Shown: positions 1 to 8,316, counted from the first letter of the stretch. The stretch: 13,605 nt of DNA from a candidate division TA06 bacterium SM23_40 (GCA_001303705.1 LJUI01000103.1:1-13605), one strand, 5' to 3'. Notes: generated from the sequence alone by a model not told the origin. A program made the numbers and translations.

Positions 1-102
1 GATCCGGACACGAGCCCGGATGGTGAGTGCCTCTTCGGTGAGGTGGAAGATTGGCAGGTGCACTACTTCGAAATTCAGGCAGGTCAGTGGATCAAGAAAT
101 AA
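1..102 (+). CDS. C-terminal end of a GEVED-domain secreted protein (partial)
   Basis: Reading frame 1 is open from the first base to a TAA at 100-102 and gives the last 33 residues of a protein whose start lies outside the window. The tail contains CLFGEVEDWQVHYFEI, which matches the GEVED motif (usual form GEVEDY) that closes the GEVED domain. That domain is found in secreted and cell-surface proteins of Bacteroidetes-like and related bacteria, often next to proteases and adhesins. Only the tail is visible, so the catalytic or binding function of the whole protein is unknown. No sorting domain follows the motif. The gap to the next start codon (178) is 75 bases with no clear terminator, so co-transcription with the protease gene is possible but not shown. 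Confidence 0.7.
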   Translation, partial: DPDTSPDGECLFGEVEDWQVHYFEIQAGQWIKK

Positions 103-177
103 CGGACTAGGAAGAGACCGATTGTTATGCGTACACGGAACGATTTTAATCGCAAAAAAGCACAGAAAGGATTCGAA

Positions 178-3100
178 ATGTTTTCAAGAAGTAAGCTCTT
201 TGGCTGTGCAGCGGTTCTCCTAGTCCTGCTAGTCTTGTTCCCAACGGTGCATTCGGTTGATGCTCAGGAAGAGCAGAAGGCAAAGATTGCACCGCAACTA
301 GCAGCACAACTTACTGCTGCAAAGCCTGACGATTATGTAACGGCGATCGTGCGCATGCGCGACATGCCGAACGTACAGATGCTTCGCGGGGACCGGCTCG
401 CGGTTTATAACGAGCTGCGTACCGTGTCGAAGCAAACACAGGCGGGCCTGGTGAGATACCTGGCAAGCGCTGAGATGCAGGGCAAAGTCGAGAAGATCCG
501 GCAGTTCTGGATCGACAACATTGTCCTCGTTCGGGCAAAGCCGGAAGTCATCTCGGCACTCGCAGCACGGCCCGATGTAATGGAAGTATTCGAAAACTTC
601 ACGGTCACCTTGCCTCCGAGACCGGAGGGTGGCGACAGGCCGCAACTCGGTCAGAGCCAGAACCAGCTCTGGGATTCGATAACGAAGATCGGTGTCAAGC
701 AGGTCTGGAGCACCTATGGCCTGGACGGTACCGGTGTCGTCATCGGTGGACTCGATACCGGTGTCGATATCACGCACCCCGACATCGCGGGCAAGATGAT
801 TACCAACAACCCGGCCGATCCTACCTACCCGGGTGGTTGGGCGGAGTTCGATGCGAACGGGAACATGATCGTTGGTTCTGTACCTCATGATTCCGATGAG
901 CACGGAACGCATACGACTGGAACGATGATCGGCGGCAACGCCAGTGGTTGGGATATCGGTGTTGCTCCCGGCGCATCGCTCATGCATGCACTCGTCATCC
1001 CGGGTGGGAGCGGTACATTCGCCCAGGTGATTGGTGGCATGGAGTGGATCATAGATCCCGACGGTATCCCGGCAACAGATGATGGCGCCCGGGTCATCAA
1101 CATGTCCCTCGGGGCGACGGGAACGTATACTGAGATGATCGCGCCTGTTGATAATATGATCGCGGCCAACGTGTTCCCGGCCATCGCGATCGGAAACAGC
1201 GGTCCTTCCCCGAATTCGACGTCAAGCCCCGGAAACGTGCCCAGCGCGTTCGGTGTCGGTATGACCGACAGTATGGATGTTATCGCAACCCTCTCGGGCC
1301 GCGGTCCGGTGACCTGGAATTACCCGCCCTATGTCGGAACGTACATAAAGCCGGACATCTCAGCACCCGGTGTCAAGATCTACTCATCGGTGCCCGGTAA
1401 TGATTGGCAGTGGACCAGTCCTCTCGGGGATTGGAGTGGTACCTCGATGGCCACACCGCATATGGCGGGGACAGCGGCCCTCATGTACCAGGCCAACCCA
1501 ACACTTTCCGTGGCAATCGCCAAGGATCTGGTTGCCCAGACTGCGATCGATCTCGGCGCTCCCGGAATGGACAACGATTACGGATGGGGACGCGTCAATG
1601 CGTTCGGAGCCGTCAGTGCGGCACTCGCCGGGGTCGGAACGGTGGAGGGTACGATTTACAGTTCAGCCGGTGGTACGGTAGAGAACGCGATGATCCTGCT
1701 CACCGATACCGGCCAGCGGGTTTACTCGGATGAGTTCGGCCACTACTCCCTCATGGCGGTCGCGGGGGATCATAACGTGGAGGTATCTCGTTTCGGTTAC
1801 GAGACCTACACCACGGCGGTCACCGTCATCGCTGACGAGACTGTCACGCTCGATGTGACCCTGACGCAGCTGCCGTCCGGCACGATCGCCGGATATGTGA
1901 CCGACGGTGAGAGTGGTGCGGGGATCGAAGCCAACATCACTATCAAGCTCGCCGGCGAGGCGGTTGTCTGGACATCGACCGATCCATCGACGGGTGAGTA
2001 CAGTGCTGTCCTACCTATCGGCATGTACGATCTCGTGTTCGCACCGGTATTCCCCTATCCCGTTACGATCAGAACGAATGTCGAAGTCTATGAAGGTATG
2101 ACGACGACACTCGATGTCACCATCGAGGGCGCCCAGATACTGATCGTCGACGATGATAAGGGCCAGGCATTCGAAACGTACTATGAAGCGGCCGTAATAG
2201 GTGCGGGGAGGTCGTTTATTACCATCACGACACCTCCCACAGCAGCCGATATGGCTCCTTTCGAGACGGTCGTCTGGCTTACCGGAAACGACTGGTCGAC
2301 CACGCTGACCACGGAAGATCAGGCGGAGATTGCCGCGTACCTCGACAGCGGCGGCCGGTTGTTCATATCGGGACAGGACATCGGTTACGATATCCGCACG
2401 GACGAATTCTACGCGAACTACCTCCATGCGACGTACGTGCAGGACGATGTCGGTCTCGGTGCCGTGATCGGTGATCCCGCGAGCCCTGTCGGTTACGGCT
2501 TCGCCTTTGAGATCCAGGGCGGAACGGGTGCCAATAACCAGGGGTATCCTTCCGAGATCGATCCGATCGTACCGGCGCTGCCCGCATTTCTCTACGATGA
2601 GTCCGTCCCCATGGGGACTGTGACGGGAAATGATCTGACGAAGGGGCAGGTCGAGACGAACAGTATCAACAGCTCGGGAACAGCCGCCTTGACATACGAA
2701 GGTGCCTACAAGCTGGTGTACTTCGCCTTCGGTTTCGAGGCAATTGCTGAGACAGAGACGAGGACACTCGTCATGGCCCGTATCCTCGACTGGCTCCTGG
2801 GGTACCCGGAGATCGTCCATACGCCTCTCGGTGATACCGAGGATACAGAGAATCCGTATCGGGTAACAGCATTCATCACCTCTGATTACTTCACCCTCGA
2901 CCCAGCGACCTTCGCCGTTGTCTACGACGTCGGCAGTGGTCCGGTCGTTCTGCCCATGTCTGCGACAGGCGTGCCCGATGAGTACGAGGCATACATCCCT
3001 GCGCAGGATATCGATACCGAGGTCTACTACTACATCACGGCGAGTGATGTGGAAGGACACACGAGTACCCATCCCATCGGTGCCCCGCTGAACATGCACA

Positions 3101-6100
3101 TGTTCACGGTAGGTTGGGATGAGGAAGCTCCCATGGTCGCTCACTCCAGGCACTACAACACGAATGACCTGGAAGGTCCGTACCGCATCTATGCCGAGGT
3201 ATCCGACAACATCGGCGTGGAGGCCGTCTACCTCATGTATTCGAGGAACGGGGGAATGCACCACCGTGTCAGGATGGAATACAATGATATGATGGGGAAT
3301 GGCATGTATCACGGTGAGATCCCTGGACCTTCCGAGGTCGGTGACATCTACGCTTACGATATCTATGCAATGGACGACTCGTACCACGGTAACGCCACCA
3401 GGGTGCCCGAGATGGGTGCCTTTATGTTCGAGATCGTCGAGTCCTTCTCGTGGGATTTCGAACTGGATAACGGCGGTTTCATGCAGACAGGGGACGTCTG
3501 GGAGTGGGGTGAGCCGACAACTGGTCCGGGAGAAGCCCATTCCGGCACCAATCTGTGGGCCACCGTTCTCGACGGTAACTACCCCAACTACGCCGATGCA
3601 ACGCTCGACATCCCTGCGATCACACTCTCCGCGAGCAAGCCGTACGCGTTGCTCACGTTCTGGCACTGGTACTACATCGAGACGAACTACGACGGTGGGA
3701 ACGTGAAGGTGTCGACTGACGGCGGAGCGACCTGGGAAGTCGTCGTCCCGATGGGTGGCTACGACGGGACGGCCCGGAGCGGAAACAGTGGTATTCCGGG
3801 CGAAGAGTGTTTCACCGGGTACAACAACGACTTCTGGCAGATGGAGCTCTTCGACCTCTCTGCCTACTCCGGCAGCCAGGTCATCGTTCGCTTCCACTTC
3901 GGCAGCGATAGCAGTGTGCCCAAGGTTGGATGGTATGTCGACGATGTCGAGCTGAGAAGTACAGATGTTGACGATATACCGCCTGTTATCAGCGATACAG
4001 AGATACCCACGAGCACCTTCGATACGGCAGGTCCGTACGAGGTTTCGACATACGTCGTGGACCCGCTGTCCGATGTTGCCGGTGTCTCCATCTTCTACAG
4101 TGTCGATGACGGCGCCACCTTCACAGAAGTGGCCATGGCACCCGGCACGGAGGAGAACCAGTGGGTAGGCTCGATTCCCGGCCAGCCGAATGGAACGAGG
4201 GTAAAGCTTTACCTCCGGGCGACGGATACCTCGTCCGGTGCGAACGAGGCTTTCGACCCGGCGGGAGCACCCGAGGATACCTACGAGTTTGCGATCCTCC
4301 CGTCCGCACCGATCCTCGTCATGCAGGCTACCAGCACGGCGAGCTCTCTCGAGATGTTCCGTGAGGCCCTCGAGGCCTACGGGCACGAGGCGGACTACTG
4401 GTACAACCCCACTCAGGGTTGGCTGTCGCTCGATCAACTCGAGCTGTACAAAATCATCATTCTCGATGAAACGGGCAGCCTGCTTACCACCGAACAGTCC
4501 GATCTCGGTGCGTACCTCGATGGTGGTTCCATGGGTGCGAAGAGACATCTCTTCATCATGGGCCGCGACCTCGGCTATTATTCCTCAACCAGACCGTGGA
4601 TAGAGGAGTATATGCGTGCCGCGTACGTCCAGGATAACCCCGGATGGCGCGAGCTGACCGGTTATCCCGGCGAATCTATCGGAGCTGGCGAAACCTTTGT
4701 GATTTCCGGCAGCTATCCGGACGAGGTGCAGCGTTCCACCACCTATCCCGGAGGCCAACTCGTGTACCAGTACACGGGAGAGGGTACTGCATCGTTCACG
4801 AGGGAGGAAATCGCCGGCGAGTATGAGAAGGACGAGAAGGAGTGGGACGGCATCATGCCATACGCTCCCAAGAGCCTCGATGCCGGTGCGGCGATCAAGT
4901 ACAACGGCGAGACGTACCGGTCCGTTTACTTCGCCTTCAACTTCTATTACATCCAAGAGCCCGACCGGCGAGCCGGCATCATGGACCGCGCCCTGGCATG
5001 GCTCTCGGCACCGGATATCTTGCACGAACCGCTGCACGATACGGAGGATATCGAAAATCCATACCCGGTGGTTGCAGAGGTCTACTCTGAGACACTCGAC
5101 CCCAGCCGCGTCAACATGGTCTACGACGTGGGCATGGGTCCCGTGTCGGTTCAGATGTTGCCCACCGGCAATCCCAACGAGTATGCGGCCAATATTCCTC
5201 CGCAGAGTCACGGAACGACGGTCAGTTACTACATCAGCGCGACCAACTACGACGGAACGACGGGCTTCCACCCGGATGGTGCGCCTGATGTGCAGCACAC
5301 CTTCGAGGTGACAACCGATATCACGCCGCCCGAGATCGTCCATATGCCCCTCGGCAATACGGCGAATCTCGCCGGTCCGTACGTGATAGAGGCCGTCATC
5401 ACCGATAACGTCGGTGTCGATCCGGCCGGTGTCTTCCTCACCTACAACAAGAACGGCGGATCGGACGTCACCGTGCCAATGGTCACATCAGGTGGCGACC
5501 TGTACAGTGCCGAGATCCCAGGGCCGTCAGTGCTCGGCGATGTGTACAACTACTTCATCCGTGCCCGCGATGTCGCCGCCGTACCGAATACGGCGAGACA
5601 CCCCGCGACCGGGTATCACTCCTTCGAGGTCGTCGATTACTACGCCTGGGATTTCGAGGCGAGTGACGGCGGCTTTGCCGCTACCGGTCCCGATTGGGAG
5701 TGGGGAGAGCCGACAACCGGTCCGGAAAATGCGTATTCCGGTGTTAATTTGTGGGCCACCAAGGTAGGTGACGACTACTCATACAGCTCGGATTCGAGGT
5801 TGGAGACTCCTGTGATCGGGGTTCCGACGGGTAGCACCTATGCAGCCCTGAGCTTCTGGCAGTGGTACTACATGCAGACTAACTACGACGGCGGGAACGT
5901 GAAGGTCTCCACTGACGGCGGCGCAACCTGGACGATCCTGACACCTGATATCGGATACAACGGTACAGCCTCCACAACCAACGCCGGTATCCCCGGCGAA
6001 CCCTGCTTCACCGGCTACAACGGTGACGAATGGCACAAGGTGACGTTCAACCTGACACCGTACAAGGGCCAGAACGTCATTATCAGGTGGCATTTCGGCA

Positions 6101-7554
6101 GTAACTCCTACACGAACTATGTCGGCTGGTACATCGACGATGTGAGGATCGAAGGTGTCGAGGACACCGAAGGCCCTGCGTTCGTTTCAACCGAGGTGCC
6201 CGGAAGCACGTTCGATACGGCGGGACCGTACACCGTGACGACCACGGTACTAGACGCTCTTTCGGGTATCGCTTCGGTGGACCTCTCCTACAGCACCGAC
6301 AACGGTACGAGCTGGACCGTTGTGGCGATGACCCCGACCGGCAATCCGGACGAGTACAGTGGGGATATCCCGGGACAGGATTCCGGTGCCAGGATCAAGC
6401 TGTACCTGGAGGCGACAGACAACGCCGCCAACAGCTCGACCGATCCTGCCGGTGCCCCGGCGATCACCTACGAGTTCGGCATCATGCCGTCGGGTGACTA
6501 CCTGGTGCTCCTCGGTGGTGGTTCGCACACGTCACCCGAAGACTACCAGCTGGCCTTCTCTGCGATCGGCCGGACTGCGGATATCTGGGATTGGGACGAT
6601 CTTGGATTGCCCACCGTCGAGATCATGCTCCTCTACGACGGTGTGGTCGTTGATGAGAGCTGGTACTTCGATTCATACCAGCAGGACTCCATCGGCAGTT
6701 TCCTTGACACCGACCGCGACGTCCTGAACCAGATCTTCTTCCTCGGAAGGGATCTCTCCTACGGTTCTTCGGCGCGTCCGTTCATGGAACAGTACACGGG
6801 AGCGGCCTACGTCCAGGATAATCCGGGATGGCGTGAGCTGACCAGTACGCCTGGCGATCCGATCGGTAACGATTCGACCTTCGTCATCCAGGGTAACTAC
6901 CCGGATGAGCTGAAGCTCTCGACATCGTACCCCGGCGCAAACATAGTCTACAGGTACAGCGCCCTCGGCTCGTCTCTCGAGCTCTTCGATACCGAGCAAG
7001 AGCTGAGAGAGTTCTACGAGGCGGAAGGGAAACCCTGGGATCCGAGGCTCTGGCCGATGGCTCCTCAGGGTCCCGACACGGCGGCCGCTGTACGCTACGT
7101 CGGCCCGCACCACGCGGCGGTCTACTTCGCGTTCAATCTCAACTACATCCAGGAGGATTGGCGGAGAGCGGGCATTCTCGACCGCGCCCTCAACTGGCTG
7201 TCGATGGCGACAAGCGTCATTGGCAAAGAGGTCGCCGGTGGCGGTCTGGCGGAAACGCCGGAGATCCCGGACAAGCTGACCCTATGGCAGAACTATCCGA
7301 ACCCGTTCAACCCGGTAACCACTGTACAGTTCGGTATACCGGCGAATGTGAAGGGTTCTGTGCAGCTCAGGATCTACAACGTCAAGGGTGAGCTGGTGAA
7401 GATACTCTTCGAGGGCACCAAGGAGCCCGGCGTCCATACCTTCAAGTGGGATGGACGAAATGAGCACGGGCGCAAGGTGTCATCCGGTATCTACTTCTGC
7501 AGATTTGTTGCAGGTGATGTCCGGATAACCAAGAAGATGGTGCTCTTGAGGTAG
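178..7554 (+). CDS. Giant secreted S8 (subtilisin-like) peptidase with duplicated GATase-like/Ig-like/jelly-roll modules and FlgD-like C-terminal domain
   Basis: A secreted serine endopeptidase of 2458 residues. I chose ATG 178 over ATG 127 because AAAGGA lies 6 bases before it and it gives a compact signal peptide (RSK, then a leucine/valine core, VDAQ near residue 30). Domain order: I9-like propeptide about 30-125; S8 domain about 150-485 with the complete triad D193 (LDTGVD), H242 (HGTHTTG), S423 (GTSMATPH) and oxyanion N340 (GNSG); two carboxypeptidase-regulatory-like folds 487-565 and 568-651; GATase-1-like domain 652-878; Ig-like 879-980 and 985-1090; MAM/immune-inhibitor-A-like jelly roll 1091-1261; Ig-like 1266-1375; second GATase-like 1377-1611; Ig-like 1614-1713 and 1717-1818; second jelly roll 1823-1992; Ig-like 1998-2105; third GATase-like 2106-2345; FlgD-like/type IX-type C-terminal domain 2367-2458 (NYPNPFNP). 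The GATase-like domains have no nucleophile cysteine (GQDIG, GRDLG, GRDLS), so they are probably structural or binding modules. The protease call is firm; the substrate and the secretion route are not known. Confidence 0.93.
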   Translation: MFSRSKLFGCAAVLLVLLVLFPTVHSVDAQEEQKAKIAPQLAAQLTAAKPDDYVTAIVRMRDMPNVQMLRGDRLAVYNELRTVSKQTQAGLVRYLASAEMQGKVEKIRQFWIDNIVLVRAKPEVISALAARPDVMEVFENFTVTLPPRPEGGDRPQLGQSQNQLWDSITKIGVKQVWSTYGLDGTGVVIGGLDTGVDITHPDIAGKMITNNPADPTYPGGWAEFDANGNMIVGSVPHDSDEHGTHTTGTMIGGNASGWDIGVAPGASLMHALVIPGGSGTFAQVIGGMEWIIDPDGIPATDDGARVINMSLGATGTYTEMIAPVDNMIAANVFPAIAIGNSGPSPNSTSSPGNVPSAFGVGMTDSMDVIATLSGRGPVTWNYPPYVGTYIKPDISAPGVKIYSSVPGNDWQWTSPLGDWSGTSMATPHMAGTAALMYQANPTLSVAIAKDLVAQTAIDLGAPGMDNDYGWGRVNAFGAVSAALAGVGTVEGTIYSSAGGTVENAMILLTDTGQRVYSDEFGHYSLMAVAGDHNVEVSRFGYETYTTAVTVIADETVTLDVTLTQLPSGTIAGYVTDGESGAGIEANITIKLAGEAVVWTSTDPSTGEYSAVLPIGMYDLVFAPVFPYPVTIRTNVEVYEGMTTTLDVTIEGAQILIVDDDKGQAFETYYEAAVIGAGRSFITITTPPTAADMAPFETVVWLTGNDWSTTLTTEDQAEIAAYLDSGGRLFISGQDIGYDIRTDEFYANYLHATYVQDDVGLGAVIGDPASPVGYGFAFEIQGGTGANNQGYPSEIDPIVPALPAFLYDESVPMGTVTGNDLTKGQVETNSINSSGTAALTYEGAYKLVYFAFGFEAIAETETRTLVMARILDWLLGYPEIVHTPLGDTEDTENPYRVTAFITSDYFTLDPATFAVVYDVGSGPVVLPMSATGVPDEYEAYIPAQDIDTEVYYYITASDVEGHTSTHPIGAPLNMHMFTVGWDEEAPMVAHSRHYNTNDLEGPYRIYAEVSDNIGVEAVYLMYSRNGGMHHRVRMEYNDMMGNGMYHGEIPGPSEVGDIYAYDIYAMDDSYHGNATRVPEMGAFMFEIVESFSWDFELDNGGFMQTGDVWEWGEPTTGPGEAHSGTNLWATVLDGNYPNYADATLDIPAITLSASKPYALLTFWHWYYIETNYDGGNVKVSTDGGATWEVVVPMGGYDGTARSGNSGIPGEECFTGYNNDFWQMELFDLSAYSGSQVIVRFHFGSDSSVPKVGWYVDDVELRSTDVDDIPPVISDTEIPTSTFDTAGPYEVSTYVVDPLSDVAGVSIFYSVDDGATFTEVAMAPGTEENQWVGSIPGQPNGTRVKLYLRATDTSSGANEAFDPAGAPEDTYEFAILPSAPILVMQATSTASSLEMFREALEAYGHEADYWYNPTQGWLSLDQLELYKIIILDETGSLLTTEQSDLGAYLDGGSMGAKRHLFIMGRDLGYYSSTRPWIEEYMRAAYVQDNPGWRELTGYPGESIGAGETFVISGSYPDEVQRSTTYPGGQLVYQYTGEGTASFTREEIAGEYEKDEKEWDGIMPYAPKSLDAGAAIKYNGETYRSVYFAFNFYYIQEPDRRAGIMDRALAWLSAPDILHEPLHDTEDIENPYPVVAEVYSETLDPSRVNMVYDVGMGPVSVQMLPTGNPNEYAANIPPQSHGTTVSYYISATNYDGTTGFHPDGAPDVQHTFEVTTDITPPEIVHMPLGNTANLAGPYVIEAVITDNVGVDPAGVFLTYNKNGGSDVTVPMVTSGGDLYSAEIPGPSVLGDVYNYFIRARDVAAVPNTARHPATGYHSFEVVDYYAWDFEASDGGFAATGPDWEWGEPTTGPENAYSGVNLWATKVGDDYSYSSDSRLETPVIGVPTGSTYAALSFWQWYYMQTNYDGGNVKVSTDGGATWTILTPDIGYNGTASTTNAGIPGEPCFTGYNGDEWHKVTFNLTPYKGQNVIIRWHFGSNSYTNYVGWYIDDVRIEGVEDTEGPAFVSTEVPGSTFDTAGPYTVTTTVLDALSGIASVDLSYSTDNGTSWTVVAMTPTGNPDEYSGDIPGQDSGARIKLYLEATDNAANSSTDPAGAPAITYEFGIMPSGDYLVLLGGGSHTSPEDYQLAFSAIGRTADIWDWDDLGLPTVEIMLLYDGVVVDESWYFDSYQQDSIGSFLDTDRDVLNQIFFLGRDLSYGSSARPFMEQYTGAAYVQDNPGWRELTSTPGDPIGNDSTFVIQGNYPDELKLSTSYPGANIVYRYSALGSSLELFDTEQELREFYEAEGKPWDPRLWPMAPQGPDTAAAVRYVGPHHAAVYFAFNLNYIQEDWRRAGILDRALNWLSMATSVIGKEVAGGGLAETPEIPDKLTLWQNYPNPFNPVTTVQFGIPANVKGSVQLRIYNVKGELVKILFEGTKEPGVHTFKWDGRNEHGRKVSSGIYFCRFVAGDVRITKKMVLLR
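2812..5016 (+). repeat. Intragenic tandem duplication, unit 1 (about 2.2 kb)
   Basis: Residues 879-1613 of the S8 peptidase form one unit in the order Ig-like, Ig-like, jelly roll, Ig-like, GATase-like. It begins at IVHTPLGDTEDTENPY and ends after the GATase-like domain (ALAWLSAPD). The following stretch repeats the same order and many of the same phrases: WEWGEPTTGP, NYDGGNVKVSTDGGATW, IPGEECFTGYN, TFDTAGPY and AAYVQDNPGWREL. Boundaries were set by eye from these phrases and may be off by a few residues. Confidence 0.85.
5017..7209 (+). repeat. Intragenic tandem duplication, unit 2 (about 2.2 kb)
   Basis: Residues 1614 to about 2344 repeat unit 1 domain by domain, starting at ILHEPLHDTEDIENPY and ending after the third GATase-like domain (ALNWLSMAT). 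The third GATase-like domain resembles the second far more than the first: it shares AAYVQDNPGWREL, a TYPG/SYPG phrase and an AAVRY/AAIKY phrase. This supports the unit being Ig-Ig-jelly roll-Ig-GATase, duplicated after the first GATase-like domain was already in place. Confidence 0.85.
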
Positions 7555-7567
7555 TGTGTTCAAGGAG

Positions 7568-7606
7568 GGGGCTTCCCGCTTTTCGGGGCGGGGAGCCCCT
7601 TTCATA
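7568..7606 (+). terminator. Rho-independent-type terminator after the S8 peptidase gene
   Basis: The arms ggggcttcccgc (7568-7579) and gcggggagcccc (7588-7599) pair over 12 bp with a single G-U wobble and an 8-base loop. They are followed by a short T stretch (tttcatatt), and a further T5 run lies near 7616. The hairpin sits 13 bases after the stop codon, where transcription of the protease gene would be expected to end. Confidence 0.8.
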
Positions 7607-7637
7607 TTCCCGACCTTTTTGTTATTATATTATTGTA

Positions 7638-7667
7638 TTGAAACCGGCTTTCGTTGTTACGTAAGAT
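7638..7667 (+). promoter_or_regulatory. Possible weak sigma70-type promoter for the small secreted protein
   Basis: TTGAAA (7638-7643) and TAAGAT (7662-7667) are separated by 18 bases, in a gap that follows a terminator and precedes the gene at 7752. The -10 match is only 4 of 6. The position is sensible but the signal is weak, and the AT-rich run just before it (7618-7637) could contain the true -10 instead. Confidence 0.3.
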
Positions 7668-7751
7668 GTTCATCGGTTAGACGAAGGCTTGAGATACGAG
7701 AAACCACCAATCGTGGCTGATTGTGCGGTGATTGTGACGTGGAGGTGGAAG

Positions 7752-8141
7752 ATGATGAAAAGAGCCGTCCTCGCGATATGTATCTCTCTGGTGCTTCTTC
7801 CCTGCTTAACTGTCCCGGACGTTGTTGGCTCTTCGGGGGCGGATGTCTCGCTCGGAACCCTGGAGTACATTCCACCCCCCGACGTGACGATATGCTTCTG
7901 CAGCTCGTACCACCTGGTCGGTGAGGAGGGATTCGAAAGCTATTACCTTCTTCCCGGTACGCTCGATCTGACCCCGTACATCGGTCAGAAGATACTTGTC
8001 CGGGGCAGGGCCTTCACGGGTATCTGCCAGGGAACCCTTGCCCTGCCTTGTGATTACCTCGTGGTGGAAAAGATCACTGCCCAATCGAGGTGGGAAACGA
8101 CCGAATCTAACTGGGGTGGAATCAAGAAGATATATCGGTGA
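7752..8141 (+). CDS. Small secreted protein of unknown function, four-cysteine pattern
   Basis: A 129-residue protein I do not recognise. ATG 7752 is preferred because GGAGGTGG (7741-7748) lies just before it and the protein then begins with a good signal peptide: MMKR, then a hydrophobic core to about residue 22, with likely cleavage near GSSGA (26-30). A longer reading from 7689 has no such signal. LLPC (15-18) is not a proper lipobox because proline precedes the cysteine. The mature part has C48-F-C50 (TICFCSSYH) and C92/C100 (GICQGTLALPC), which could form two disulfides or a metal site. The stretch LTPYIGQKILVRGR followed by DYLVVEKI looks like an OB-fold strand pattern, but this is a guess from spacing. 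It stands alone between a terminator and the regulator's promoter, so context gives no role. Confidence 0.7.
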   Translation: MMKRAVLAICISLVLLPCLTVPDVVGSSGADVSLGTLEYIPPPDVTICFCSSYHLVGEEGFESYYLLPGTLDLTPYIGQKILVRGRAFTGICQGTLALPCDYLVVEKITAQSRWETTESNWGGIKKIYR

Positions 8142-8219
8142 GGGGCCGGTGAGACATCTCAGTAGCTGTTCCGGGATCGCAGCATAATCCTCGCTACGAT
8201 TCTCGAGATACATGTGATC

Positions 8220-8236
8220 CGTAGAATCTACGTTTT
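8220..8236 (+). terminator. Possible weak terminator hairpin
   Basis: cgtag (8220-8224) and ctacg (8228-8232) form a 5-bp stem with a 3-base loop, followed by TTTT (8233-8236). The stem is short and a 4-base T run is marginal. It lies about 80 bases after the small secreted protein gene and just before the regulator's promoter, which is the right place for a terminator. Confidence 0.35.
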
Positions 8237-8258
8237 AGCATAAAAATTAAAAAATTAG

Positions 8259-8287
8259 TTGACAGGCGGGCTCTGATTATTAATAAT
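8259..8287 (+). promoter_or_regulatory. Sigma70-type promoter of the Fur/PerR-family gene
   Basis: A perfect -35 box TTGACA (8259-8264) is followed after exactly 17 bases by AATAAT (8282-8287), a 5 of 6 match to the -10 consensus. An A-rich tract (8242-8254) just upstream could act as an UP-like element. Transcription would start near 8294, giving a leader of roughly 23 bases before ATG 8317. The -10 box lies inside the palindrome described separately. Confidence 0.75.
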
Positions 8288-8309
8288 AGTAATTGTTACT
8301 ATTATTAAT
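8279..8309 (+). promoter_or_regulatory. 31-bp palindromic operator, probable Fur/PerR-type box
   Basis: The arms attaataatagtaa (8279-8292) and ttactattattaat (8296-8309) are perfect reverse complements of 14 bp around a 3-base centre (ttg). The AT-rich, ATAAT-like content resembles Fur-family operators (Fur, PerR and Zur boxes are AT-rich inverted repeats). The palindrome covers the -10 box and the expected start point of the promoter, and lies 8 bases before the regulator's start codon. This is the classic placement for negative autoregulation. Which family member binds it is inferred from the adjacent gene. Confidence 0.75.
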
Positions 8310-8316
8310 TACAGTT

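Noticed and set aside
127-177. Alternative upstream start (ATG 127) for the S8 peptidase
   Set aside because: It would put 17 mostly charged residues before the signal peptide, and its Shine-Dalgarno-like AGGAAGAG is more distant (about 11 bases) than the AAAGGA before ATG 178.
20-223. A 67-residue + strand open frame across the GEVED end and protease start
   Set aside because: It overlaps two better-supported reading frames, has no Shine-Dalgarno of note and shows no recognisable motif.
2011-4548. An 845-residue open frame on the - strand
   Set aside because: It lies wholly antisense to the S8 peptidase gene, whose domains are recognisable throughout. The translation is rich in Arg, His, Val and Asp with no known motif, as expected from a mirror of GC-rich coding DNA.
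7618-7637. AT-rich run (gttattatattattg) as a second copy of the regulator's operator
   Set aside because: It is not an inverted repeat and matches the operator arm only by general AT content.
8293-8316. TTG 8293 as start of the Fur-family regulator
   Set aside because: The codon lies in the centre of the palindrome and at or before the predicted transcript start, and it adds a non-family leucine-rich extension.
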